Positions 37,601 through 48,963 of a stretch of DNA of 64,000 bases are shown one piece after another; position 1 is the first letter of the stretch; each line of letters begins with the position of its first letter. Location of the stretch: positions 186,001 to 250,000 of the forward strand of contig NCSJ02000016.1 in NCBI GenBank assembly GCA_002812745.2. Reading direction: 5' to 3'. Source of the DNA: Scytalidium lignicola (Eukaryota > Ascomycota > Leotiomycetes). A model generated the notes under the pieces. It ran no database searches. It saw only the letters and a list, made by a program, of their open reading frames with translations, and had not been told where the DNA came from. The translations under genes and the position numbers were made by a program.

Positions 37601-39288
37601 GTAGACAAAGTAAATTTGACCAAATTTCTCTTTTTGCATTGTCATATTTATCGAACAGCCCTGATCGCCAGGCCTGGGCATACTGTAACTCACCGTAAAA
37701 GGTTCATAAATGGATAGGTTTCGGCATAGGTGTCAAATAATGGCCCCTTCCGCTCCTCGCTCGAGTGACCGGACAGCTGCGGAAACTCTAGTTTGTTAAT
37801 TTAAACTTCTTGGAGTCGAGGAGCTGGAATCTTAAAACATAACGCTATGTGCCTGTCTATTCCTAGCTATTATTCCGCATGCCACACGAACGGTTTCGTG
37901 ATGGATTCCCCTAGACGCGCTATCAAGAGCGTAAAACATGATAAGTCTATTCTGTTCCTGTGGATACGCAGGATGCCGGTTTGCAATTTGAAGCTCTTGA
38001 CACTTGAGGAATAATGAAAGGAAAAAGGACAGATGGTACTAACCCAGGGCCTAGACCCAAGGGGGGGAGAGTAGCTAAAAGGAGGTCGATACTTGAAACA
38101 AGAAAGAAGCATGATACAATTGTGTACCCAGATTTGGCTCCCTTGTGTGTCTCTTGGGTCATACGCATATATAACTAAATAAGGCCAGAATATAGAATAG
38201 TCTTGTCGTCCTTCAACGGGATTATTTCAGCTGTTGAAAAAAGGCCACTGGACTGAGGAGAACTTAAGTTTCTGAATTCGAGACTGAAATGCATCAGCTA
38301 AGGTAGCGGGTAGCTAGATTATGCTTTCACTAGCCAGGTATTTCCAGTTCCATTGTGAGCTATAAAATCTAAATTGGTCAATATCTGCAGCCCATATTAT
38401 TCCTAAAATATGAGTTAAGTACCACTGCAATTATGGCAACCTGGAGGAATGCGACTGCATTTCCTCTGAATCGTGTGTTGTACGAGTTTGAAAAATCATC
38501 TGTTTCCCAATTCATCATACAATTCCGGTAATGCGGATTGTTTGTAGTTATTATTATTAGAGGGCCTGATACCCAAGGGAGACTATGTTATCGAGGATCT
38601 AAAGAAATAAAAGTATGTAAGTTAGAATTGTTTCTTGGTCATAGGTAGAGGTTTATATAAGAAGCAGTTAGAATTTAACAAGACAGTGAATCAAGGACAT
38701 ATCACTTTATATATACAAAGAAGAGACTTCTTTCTTTTATTCAGGTAGGTGGCTTCTTAAAAGAATGAATGTCAATATTCACTTAAAAAATCTTAACAGA
38801 AACACCTGGATATTTCAAATTCAATATTCGAAGTGTTGTATCTTCCTTCTGCTTCTCTTTAAACTCCTTCCTAACTATCAAACGCCAACTTGCTTTCATC
38901 TGCCTTATGCCCCACCCTCAACATTTTAGTAACGAAAAGAATAGGGTTATGGTTAATCAACCGGGTATTCAGATACTGTCAAATGCAATCATAAAACATG
39001 ATAATAAATAGTTTTGCTAACTTCAGTTCAGTTCAATTGGCTCAGCTCAGCTCAGCTCAGCTCCACCAGACTTCTTTAACCGGGATCGTTTGGTATACCA
39101 TCTCTTCTCCCTTTCTTTCAATTTTGTTTAAATTTACCACGCAAATCTCGTAGCAATATGCTATTCCTTTTTTGTAGTCTTCAAAATTACGGTGCATATC
39201 TGAATATATGCATTCGTTGATTCATTTAATCATGGCTGACTCCTTTATACCTGCTCCTTAGAAGATGTCCTATGAGAATCAATCCCTA
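34602..39288. other. 4.7-kb gap between convergent genes, no supported gene
   Basis: Large for a region between two 3' ends. Mostly AT-rich; all open frames are short. The minus strand near 37505-37585 encodes a hydrophobic run (VVGIGGTLALIVALILFCCL) after an in-frame ATG, but it stops five residues after the start of the next polar segment and has no convincing upstream exon. A T-loop-like GTTCGAATCC at about 37367 has no matching tRNA arms. N at 34797. Confidence 0.5.
39041..39062. repeat. (CTCAG)n microsatellite
   Basis: Four CTCAG units, 230 bp beyond the stop of the kelch gene. Confidence 0.85.
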
Positions 39289-40903
39289 CTAGACATCAAT
39301 GGTAAAGTGGCTGATCTGGGAGTAATAAGCGTGAACAGCTAACTCCAAAATATACACATCCCCAAATACTTCATTCCCGTCTAGACCCCCAATAACCACT
39401 AGTCTAGAATCATGAAGTACTGTCCCGTGATAGCCCCTTCCTGATGGTGCCTTCCCGTAAATCTTCCTCTTATCCCAAACCATGGTGACGAGGTTTAGTA
39501 GTAATACCTCGTTGGTGTACTCAGAGCCATCATGACCGCCGATGACAAAAAGGTAGGAGCCGACAATCGTGGCTGTGTGTGAAAGGCGCGGATACGCAAT
39601 AGGAATATTAACCGGTCTCCAAATCCGCGTTTCGACATCAAAGACCCAGACATCGTTGAAGCACTCCTCACCATCCGAGCCACCGAAGATGATGAGTTTT
39701 GAGCCCACCATGTTTGCAGTGTGGTAACCCCGAGCTTTCGGTTTTAGCCTCATAGGGTCTGTTCGGCCATGGTCATCTGAGGGATTGCTCGGACTTGAGA
39801 TCAACTTCCAGCTCATCTTATTAACATCGCTGACGTCCAGCCTCCAGACGTCATTCAACGCGCGAGCTCCATCGCCACCACCAAACACATAGATCCCGTT
39901 TTTGTAGAGACAGGCAGTGTGCGCTCTCCTGGTACTAGGGATCGTATCTCCCCCTATCTTTGGCTTGCTCCACCGGAAATTCACCGTGTCGAGGACGTAG
40001 ACGTGATTATAATACGCCGGCCCATCACCACCTCCGAAAACAATCAGTTTCTTACCAACCGCAGTACATGTCATGGCCCGAAGCGGTACGGGGATCTCCC
40101 CGNCACACATGAGGAGAGGACCAATAGAACGCGTCAGCATCTAGTACATACAGCTTATTGAAGCATGAACGCGAGTCGCAACCACCAAAGACATATATGT
40201 TTGATCCAATCAAGGTTGTTGTATGTGCTCGGATGTTCGTATGCGAGGCGCCTGACGCAGGAGCCCGAGACCAGTACATACCACTGGCTGGTGCAGGTTG
40301 CACATCGGGGGCAGTTTTAGGGTCTGAAAGTGGCGGGGCAGGTATGTAAGGAGTTCGAGAGGCTCGAGGAGCCGCGGTCGAAGTCTGGGATGGAGTCGGG
40401 AGTCGAGCTGGAGTGGAGGAGAGGGCCTGTGCCGGTGCTTGGCTAGCTACGGGTTTGGAAGCTATCGCAGATGTCGAGCGGAAGTTTCCGGGGCGCTGTT
40501 GCTTTGCTTGCTCTTCTTTAGATAAAGATTGAGATGGGGAACGTCTCTGAACTTCGAGAGTTGAGGAGAAGGAGCTAGCCCGCTCTAACGGTGGCGGTGG
40601 AGGTGGTGGAGGGTTTGATGTCGTTGGTGAGGTCACTGGGAGGGGGTTTTGGGAGACAGTCTGCGCTCGCTGCCGGATGGTGAGCTCGGCGGTCTTCTTT
40701 TTCCTGTCCTGGCTCTTAGTTGAGAGATGACCTGGCGTATGACTTCGTGAAGGGGCGGGCGTTCGTTCTCGTACTCCTTCAGTCTCCTCTGGGATATCTT
40801 GCTGCCTGACGTCTGATGGTACGGCAGGCATAATCTTCTGCGATCGCACGGGCTTGGACTTGGGAGAGCGGGTCTTGTCTACAGATTTCTGCTGATCAGC
40901 CAT
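39289..40903 (-). CDS. kelch-repeat beta-propeller protein with disordered Pro-rich N-terminus; frame interrupted by one N
   Basis: Single exon. An N at 40103 splits two overlapping frames; leaving it out gives 538 codons (537 aa) and reads FYWSSPHVCGEIPVPLRAM across the joint, which fits a kelch blade. Residues 1-210 are basic, Ser/Pro/Thr-rich, with PPPPPPPP and many SP/TP sites. Six kelch blades follow, each with a hydrophobic strand and diglycine: IYVFGGCDS, LIVFGGGDG, IYVFGGGDG, LIIFGGSDG, LFVIGGHDG and LVVIGGLDG. The C-terminus (ELAVHAYYSQISHFTIDV) is complete. Kelch propellers of this layout are protein-interaction modules, including Tea1-like cell-end markers, but I cannot assign it there: no long coiled coil is present. 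It diverges from DUS3 across 664 bp. Confidence 0.85.
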
Positions 40904-41567
40904 TGTAGAAGGGTCGCGTATTCCTAGTATTGGTGTCGTCTATTCGCATTGTTTGGGAGGGAAGCGCAGTCTCAATCTGCCCGTGGATGGGCGTGAGCTG
41001 GTGAACGGGGAGAGGAGGTTCGCAGTGCAGCGCATGAACACTGCTCCGCTACTACAGATGAATGATTGGCTCAATGTTGAAACGGCATGATCTGTAAGAC
41101 GACAGATTACAAGAGATAGCCTCGAGAGGCTAGATGGTCTGCCAAGTAGAACACGTCGTAATATATGCTCTAGATTTCGAGTAAACAACCAAAGAGAAAA
41201 GTAGATTGTGTGTAGGGAATCGAAGCGACGGGGTTATTTATGAGGTGTCGCGGGCCTGTGGGGGAACTGCCACAACAGGGGACTCGGTGCGCCTGTGTTG
41301 CTGTTTATTCAGGCACAAAAGGGGGCACGGGCCGGCCACTAGCCACCAGCCACACCATCACAGGCCACAGCCGCCCCTAAAAAGGCCGTGACAAGGGTCG
41401 AGTGGCTGGAGAGCTTAGGTCAACCTGACCCGCGCTAAGATAAGGTTCGACTACGGCGGTATCAAGGGAAAAAAAAAGGGCTTGTCGAGCAACTGTAATT
41501 GCCCCTCACATCCCTCGGCATCTCGACTTTTACTGCGCAGAAGAGAGCACGCTTGGGATATCATACC
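40904..41567. promoter_or_regulatory. divergent promoter region of the kelch gene (-) and DUS3 (+)
   Basis: 664 bp between two start codons. GC-rich in the middle (41330-41400). No TATA box recognised; short frames at 40940 and 41206 are unsupported. Confidence 0.5.
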
Positions 41568-43965
41568 ATGGAGAGCTCTATTTCAAACCAATTGCCGTTG
41601 GATGCTTCATTACCACTGAAGAGACCATTGGATGGCGAGGAAGCGCCAGTTGTGACCCCTCATACAGAAGCAGTTGAGAAGAATGGCATCAATGGCCATG
41701 ACGTGTCAGATGCATCCGGCGGGCCTACGGTCAAGCGAGTTAAGCTTGATAGTTCTGAGGATATAGCTCCAGAGGTTTCGGGGCGAGAAAGGGTTAGGGG
41801 CATTGCACCTGTAAAGGAAGAGTCCGTTTCCCTGCTATAGCACCCCTCCTGTTCTGGTCTCTTTCGTTTGCTTGGCATAATTAAGTTGGCAAGTCGGTGA
41901 TTCTGTAAGCTGTTGGCTGACTAGAGTTAAACTATAGATATCTCATCAACCCTAACGAATTTCAATCAGATCCGAGAGCAAATCCTGTGGAAGATGACGA
42001 TGCCGCAGAAGGTCGCGCTAAAGATGAGAGGGACAATGGCGGTGGACCCCGAAAGAAACCCAAGGGCCAGAACACGTCACGCCATTTTGGATCATCCAAT
42101 GATGCCATCAGATTATGTTCAAGCCGAGCCAATTCAAACGAATTCTCTCCAAGAGAGTGCAAATTTGGGGACAAGTGTAAATTCGGCCATGATCTGAGAA
42201 AATACTTGGCAGATGGGAAGAGAGAAGACCTGATAGTTTTCAATAAAAAGTGCCCCGTATGGGAAGTCCACGGCAAGTGCCAAGCTGGGTGGAAGTGCCG
42301 CTTTGTTTCCAGTCATTCGTCTGAGATTGAGAGGGAAGATGGTCGGAAAGAACTAGTACTTATCGAGGATGAAACGCGGGTAGAAGCCTTAATCGACGTT
42401 GCTGATGATGATGAGAATCGGATTGGAGTAGGCAATATAGTTCCTACCGAAGACAAACTTCGGCTGGCAAAGCGAAAGTATCAAACAGAGCGAGCAGACC
42501 AGTACACAGAATGGCTAGAAACTGCGACCAAGGAGATGGAGAAGATACACCACAAAAGAGGGCTGGCGAAGGATGAAATAGAAGAGCATCGCGCAAGCTA
42601 TGTCGACCCTCCGTTTCTTCCATCGGAGAAGCGGAGAATATACTTTGGTCCAGAAACACCTGCTCTCGCTCCTTTGACAACACAAGGAAACCTTCCATTT
42701 AGGAAACTTTGCGTTGAGCTCGGAGCACAACTGACATACTCGGAAATGGCCATGTCGCTGCCCCTAATACAAGGGCAGAAGTCGGAATGGGCCTTGATGA
42801 AAACCCAAGAAAGCGAGATATCGCCGCCACGGTACTCACCTGGTCCAGATGCGATTCTTGATCCACTATATGACAATTCAAAAGACCTGAAATTCGGCGC
42901 TCAAATAGCGTCTCCCAAACCATGGCAAGCAATCAAGGCTGCTGAAGTACTTAGCACGCTTCTCCCGCACCTTCGAGTCATTGACTTGAATTGTGGCTGT
43001 CCAATTGACCTTGTCTTCCGTAGTGGAGCTGGATCCGGATTATTAGATGCTCCTTCGAGACTTGAGAAAATGATAAGAGGGATGAATGCTGTGTCAGGAG
43101 AAGTACCAATTACGGCAAAGATTAGAATGGGCACTAGAGATAACAAACCTAATGCTACGAAGATAATCGAACGGCTAGCTTTTGGCGGTCTAGAATCAGA
43201 GCGCTTAGGAGCTCCTGGATGCGCTGCAATCACTCTACACGGCCGAAGCAGACAGCAGCGATACACGAAGAGTGCAGATTGGAGCTATATAGCTGAATGT
43301 GCTACACTGGTCAGGTCCTACAACGACAAGTTAAGCAAGCTAACCGATACCATCAATGAGCCTGATCCACGTACCTTGCCCAACTCCCCTAACGGCAGAT
43401 TGTACTTTATCGGCAATGGCGACTGTTACTCTCACGTTGATTACCTTGATCACGTACAGAATACTCGGGTTGACTCTGTCATGGTAGCCCGTGGTGCCCT
43501 CATAAAACCTTGGATTTTCGAGGAAATCTCCACAGGCCAGTATATCGATAAGTCAGCGAGTGAACGTCTTGGCTACATCGAGAAGTTTATTCGGTATGGG
43601 CTCGAAGCTTGGGGATCTGATGAGATTGGTGTTGGGCAGACGCGACGGTTCTTACTCGAGTGGCTGAGTTTTACATATCGCTATGTGCCGATTGGGCTTC
43701 TGGAGTATCTGCCACCCAGTTTACAGGAGAGGCCGCCAGGATATAGAGGCCGGAATGAGATGGAGACACTGCTTGCTAGTAGAAATTACAAGGACTGGAT
43801 CAAGATTAGGTATGCTGAACTTTCTATTTGTTTCTTTCTAGCCTCCCTTATGCTATTTGATATAGGTGACTAATATTTTGCAGTGAAATGTTCTTAGGAC
43901 CTGCACATAAAGACTTTAAATTTCAACCTAAGCATAAATCAAATAGTTACGAAGCTGAAGGTTGA
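41568..43965 (+). CDS. DUS3: tRNA-dihydrouridine(47) synthase (Dus3)
   Basis: A flavoenzyme that reduces uridine 47 in the tRNA variable loop (known for yeast Dus3). Exons 41568-41821, 41938-43809 and 43884-43965 sum to 736 codons (735 aa). The N-terminus is disordered with a basic patch ([12 protein letters not shown]). Two CCCH zinc fingers follow near residues 159-210 ([12 protein letters not shown] and [18 protein letters not shown]). The TIM-barrel part has [17 protein letters not shown] and [13 protein letters not shown], where the GCP Cys (about residue 439) is the proton donor, then [24 protein letters not shown] and [13 protein letters not shown]. The last exon gives [14 protein letters not shown]. 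The first intron uses an odd donor, GTCCGT, but it is the only join found that keeps frame and the family-typical APVKEEYL. Confidence 0.93.
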
Positions 43966-44657
43966 GATATCTACGAAGTAGATCTAGCCTTTCAATTGCT
44001 CGTGGGCTACGGAGTAGTTGCACTGATATTATTTGCTGCCTTTTGTTAAGAACCGAGGAAGGACTGTTTTATAGCATCATGAAGGATCATCGTAAACGTG
44101 GAACTGCATTGTATCGTGGCCTAGGATACGGCGTACATAGTTATATTTTTAGATTTACTCCATACTTTGTTTATCCTACTGAGCAAGTTACTTACCGTAG
44201 CCACATAATTATGCCCCAGGGGGCTGGTTAATCACGTGCTACCGGCTGGTGCCACCGCTAGCTCGGCTTTTGCCTTGGAAGCGAGAGGTCACACAAAGCC
44301 GTTTCCATTTCTCGCCTGCCGCTGATGACGTTTTGTTCCAAGCTTGCACGAGCTCCAAGGGAATTGGACACGACTGACTTTCCTTTCTCCCATTCAACAC
44401 CGCCTTGTCAAATAGTTATAAGTACTCCGCTTCGCACTTGGTGAGATAAGGAGTTGTGAATATCCAGTGATTCTGCTTAATTCAGTGTGAGTGAATATTT
44501 CTTGACCGCAAACTTTTGGAACGATCTGGTGGAGAAGCATGTGCTTCTCAGCTCATAGCCTACCTTGACTGCCTAGACAACATAGACTGAACGGTTTAAG
44601 CAGGACACCAGACAATACCTTCCATACAGCGAACAATATATTGCATAATCTGCAAAG
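43966..44657. other. intergenic between DUS3 and YET3
   Basis: 692 bp with the 3' end of DUS3 and the promoter/leader of YET3. The reading frame at 43962 is an unsupported ORF over the DUS3 3' flank. No other feature seen. Confidence 0.55.
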
Positions 44658-45534
44658 ATGACGCTCTACTATAGTCTTGTAAGTATCTGCATCCCCTTGC
44701 CAATACCCCTTAGCATGATTTCTAGCTACCTTTAGCATACAACAGCCAGTGGCATGATAAACCCAATTCGACCCGGCATTTAAGGCTAACACCAATTCTC
44801 ACACAGGTTTTCCTCATTCTGGTGGCAGAGATGGCATTGTTCATGCTTCTCATCGTTCCTCTCCCCTTCACAATCCGCCGGAAAATGTTCACCTTCATGT
44901 ATGTTGTGCCTGCCCACATAAACACTTTTGAGAAACAGGGCACTAATCTTCATATACAGAAGCGAGAGTCCGATAGTCGCGAAACTACAATATGGAATGA
45001 AGATCACCTTTATCTTCATTCTCATTCTCTTTATCGATAGTGTGAATCGTGTATACAGAGTCCAGGTCGAACTTGCCGAGTCTAAGGACCAGGGCGCGTA
45101 AGCAACCTCCCCTTCCCACCACCCCGCATGTCATTTTTAACAAGCTAATCAGCTACCATAGAGCTGCTATAATGGGCCATGATCGTTCAGAGGTGCAAGC
45201 CCGCAAGTTCTACTCCCAACGTAACATGTACCTATGCGGCTTCACTCTGTTCCTCTCTCTAATCCTAAATCGAACTTATACCATGATTCTTGACGTTTTG
45301 CTACTGGAGGAGAAAGTTAAGAAGTATGAGGGTGATGCTAAGGTAGCCGGAAAGTCCGGCCCAGTGTCTATTCCCGAGGATGTTGCTGAAATCAGCCGGC
45401 TTAAGAAGGAATTGGCACAGAAGGACAGGGATCTGGAGACACTTAAGAAGCAGGCCGAGGGCTTGTCAAAGGAGTACAATAATTTGGGAGACAAGTTGGC
45501 TTCCAAGGACGAAACGCCTAAGAAAGATAGGTAA
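44658..45534 (+). CDS. YET3: ER membrane protein, BAP31/Yet3 family
   Basis: An endoplasmic-reticulum protein of the BAP31 family, implicated in membrane-protein sorting and export. Four exons, 44658-44678 (only 21 nt), 44807-44898, 44960-45097 and 45162-45534, give 208 codons (207 aa). Introns are 128, 61 and 64 nt; intron 1 has GTAAGT and GGCTAACACC. Three membrane helices are evident: SLVFLILVAEMALFMLLIV (6-24), GMKITFIFILILFIDS (about 49-65) and MYLCGFTLFLSLILNRTY (about 107-124). The stretch ARKFYSQRNMYLCGFTLFLSL is family-diagnostic over its parts. A cytosolic coiled coil occupies about 158-195 (ISRLKKELAQKDRDLETLKKQ). It ends in KKDR, a dilysine KKxx ER-retrieval signal. Identification is secure at family level; YET1/YET3 assignment is by likeness. 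Confidence 0.93.
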
Positions 45535-45956
45535 ATTGCTGAGAACTATGCAGAAGATGAAGGTTAGGTGAGTAGCAATGAGGGGTACCTGAGAGATGGG
45601 GAGTATGGTGTTAGAGGGAGAGTGATGGGAGCATGGGATGTCTGATGTGAAGGATAACGACGTGGAATGAAAAATAATCGAAATGTGTTAATATGAACAC
45701 ACAAAGAGCGAGAGTATGTACTGGAGAACATTTTGTAACGGTATTGCTTCAGCTTTCAAATTTCGCAAGCTTTCCTGCTTTGTAGCATATTAATAGAACC
45801 CTCTTTTCACCAAATATTAATAATAACTCCTGTACCATACCGAGATGTTACCTTTCCTCATATACCGCTTAAAATATTCGGTCTGTTCTTGATTTCCCAC
45901 TGACTGGGATGATAGATAAAATATATTGTGCATCGTCTCTATTGGATTCTCCGTCT
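45535..45956. other. tail-to-tail intergenic between YET3 and the DUF7918 gene
   Basis: 422 bp between two convergent stop codons, containing both 3' UTRs. No gene or hairpin terminator recognised. Confidence 0.6.
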
Positions 45957-47495
45957 TCACTGGACGAACAACCCTTCCTCCTCCTCGGGGGCGTCTTCAA
46001 CATAGGCTTGTAGTAGCGGTCGAGGATGGGTAACAATCACGACTTCGTCATCGTCGCTCTCATCATTTCCGTCATTATCGTGACTAAGGTCAATCAAAAT
46101 TTGCTCTCCGAGAGAACTCTGTCTGCGCTTGGCGGGCCGTGATCCAGAGATTGAGAGACCATCGTCGTCCTCGAATTGATGTTCAAATCGGTATTCTTGC
46201 TTAGCATGCATGTTCTGCTAGGAGAGAAGTTAGAGGATATTATTCAAATTATTAAGGATGTGATAATTCGGCCGAGATAGGGAGGAATATTATTATTTCC
46301 CTTACCTCTTTTAATGACTCAATGAAGTTCTCTATTTTCACTGCCATGTGTGGTTTCATATTCCGCAGATTGATAATTCCATTTGAAATATCTGTTTGGG
46401 CTGGAGAAGCTTCGTGCTCAGGCTGATTATTGATGATAAGGAGTTTCTCAAGGGCCACTGTTTGTATGTATCAGAACAATTTTGTAAGTATTAAGGATTT
46501 ATAATTATTCAACGAGAGGAAAAAAGCAAAACTGAAATGTAATCTTACTCACCCTTGGAACGGTATAGAAATTGGAAAATAACCATTGGCATTTCATCAC
46601 CATCCTTCTTCCTCGTTTGTTTAAACATTCGGGATCTCTTGCTCTTTTCTGCTTTTTGTAGACTATTTTATTTAAAACTCTTGTCAGCTTTCAAAATTTT
46701 CCCCGCCATATTTTTGTAGACAGAACTAGAAACTACGGTCTACTCACTATGTGCCATGTGATTTCAATTCCCCTTTCATTGCCTTCTCATATGCTTTAAC
46801 ACTAGCGCGTTTTTTAAGGAAACCGGCAACCGTACTTTCAGATGCTCCTCCTTGTTTGCCACAGGTAACTCTGAAGACCGAGACGGTGATTTTTCCAATA
46901 TTTGACAGGCGTCGTTTTTGAGTCTGAATGGTAGTATACGCGACTTCATCACTTACTGTAATTCTAGGTCAGCTTTATCCTGAACTTTTCACCTTTCCTA
47001 CTTCCCTCCCCATTGTTGGCTTAGATGGCATGCCATGCCTATGCACTATGGAACCTGTTCAGGGAGAAGGGATGGCTACTCACCGCTCTCTATTTCTGCG
47101 AACCCAAACTTCCTCTCCTTGCAACCTTTTTTACCAACTCCGGCATCCCAGGTCTTGACACCATGTACAATCTCTTCCCATTCGCCTCTGCGTTTGTACT
47201 CTGGTCGACTGCAGTATCTAACACCAGCCGCGTTACCATCAACATTGATCTCAAAGCGAAGCTTAGCGTCACTGCTCATATTATATGGTGCTCTGACTCG
47301 AAGCTGAATGCCGAAAGTAGAGTGAGTTGTTGACTCAATGTATGTTGATACGGTGTGGAGATTATGGTGCTCAGCAATAAAGAGATCAGGGTGCTGGGAG
47401 TCAATTGGTTCCGTGTCTTGGTATTCTATAAGTGGCTCATCATCTTCGTTGAGGATTTGGACAGAGATGCCAGGATAGTAAGGAAAGATAGCCAT
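45957..47495 (-). CDS. DUF7918-type fungal protein, five exons
   Basis: A fungus-specific family of unknown function, recognised from memory of its N-terminus. Exons are 47495-47084, 46955-46748, 46662-46553, 46457-46306 and 46217-45957, total 381 codons (380 aa). All four introns end AG, with GTGAGT, GTGAGT, GTGAGT and GTAAGG donors. The N-terminal part starts MAIFPYYPGISVQIL, contains LRFEINVDGNAAGVRYC, and continues over exon 2 (KITVSVFRVTCGKQGG), looking like a beta-rich domain. Exon 3 is basic (KAEKSKRSRMFKQTRKKDG) and ends with VIFQFLYRSK. The C-terminal exon is highly acidic (DLSHDNDGNDESDDDE), with a possible nuclear signal (RPAKRRQ). The ATG at 47495 is chosen because upstream in-frame codons look non-coding. 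Function not assigned. Confidence 0.83.
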
Positions 47496-48963
47496 TTTAT
47501 TGTGGATGACTTGGTGATTTAGTGAATAAAAATAGCTTCGAGTTATTAATATATTGTTTAAAGTTGAACTTATCAATATTGATATGCAGATAGATAAATA
47601 AATATTATTCTATCTCTTCAGCTCTTTTGACCTGTGAGAGATAGAATCTGTTGATTTGAGAAGGGGAATAACTGAAGTTGAGAAAACAAATATATGTGAA
47701 AGTAGTATATTTGCTTCTAAGGAAAACCAGTTCAGCAATATAAACTTGAGATCAGAAAAGAAACCAAGATGAGGAGCCAGATTGATAAAATTCGGTAAAT
47801 ATTGGTTGTTTAATAGTTCAAGGTTGTGTAGAGAGAGGTCGAGGCTTGAGTCAACGTTTTATTTATGTGTTGTTGATTTCAAACCTACTCCAATCTTGAA
47901 AATGAGAAATAAGGGAGTTCTTCGAAGACCGACTAGATATAAAGGTTTATTAGGCACCCTTTAAGGCACTCCCATATTTATTAATTTTTGGGAGATATAA
48001 TAACCCAACGCTAGTTTTTGTAGCAAGTATTCTCACTAATTTGCCCACCAAGACGAGCTCCTCATCTCAGCACCAGCTTCATAATCTCAATCATCTCCTC
48101 CAGTATCATTCATGATATCAAAATGAGCTGGACAATACCAGTGAGTATGGATTTTAAAGGAGAGAAGTACTGGACATGGTAGGGAGGGATTTAGCAGTTT
48201 AAGGGGACAGAAACGAAACCACCGATTTCGAAAGCACCCACAAGCCCCGTATCTCCACTCTATTTCCGAACACATCTGAAGGTAAAAGTGATAGATGTGA
48301 CGGAATTAAAGAGTTTCTAATGTAGCAGGACTGGTGGTGGTTAATAATTGTTTCGTCACGGTCGTTGAAATTGGATTGGGGATTTACCTTGCTGCCCCTG
48401 GAAAGTTCAATAATGGTCGTAGAGGGGTCTCACCACGACTTTGTGAGTTTTAGTAGTGCATTAATAGAATAAGATAGAAAGATAGCTGATATTACTTTGC
48501 TCTGAATCAAAAGTAACTCGAAGTCTGAATCACATCCTACACTAAACATTGCATCGTGAAATTTTCTGATTAACGAGACTATGTTACAACAAGGCAAGTT
48601 GGCAAGCTGGCAAGCATACAAATTCCTAAATGATCATCCCCTCGTAACTCATTCTTATTTTATCCCCTGGGATAATTAAAATCGCTTGCTTGCTGGCTTA
48701 TTCGCTTTCTCGCTATCCGTGGCAGCCATTTCCCCTATCCCGGTTCATAACTACCTTAAAGTGTAATCCTGATTTGGTCCCGATATATATATCTAAAATT
48801 CGAGCGAGTATTCATAGCCACAGGCGTAAAGAAACGCGCAGGAATGTAACTTCTTAGACGTCATATCTTATCAAGTATCCATTGGATACATTCTTGACTT
48901 CCACGAAGAAGAGAAACCAAATGATCGAATTAATAAAGGGAAAGGGCTGAGATTGGAATGTGT
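47496..48963. other. intergenic: upstream of the DUF7918 gene and 3' of TOA1
   Basis: 1.47 kb of moderately AT-rich sequence. Small frames at 47782, 48087 and 48430 have no features. No gene supported. Confidence 0.55.
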
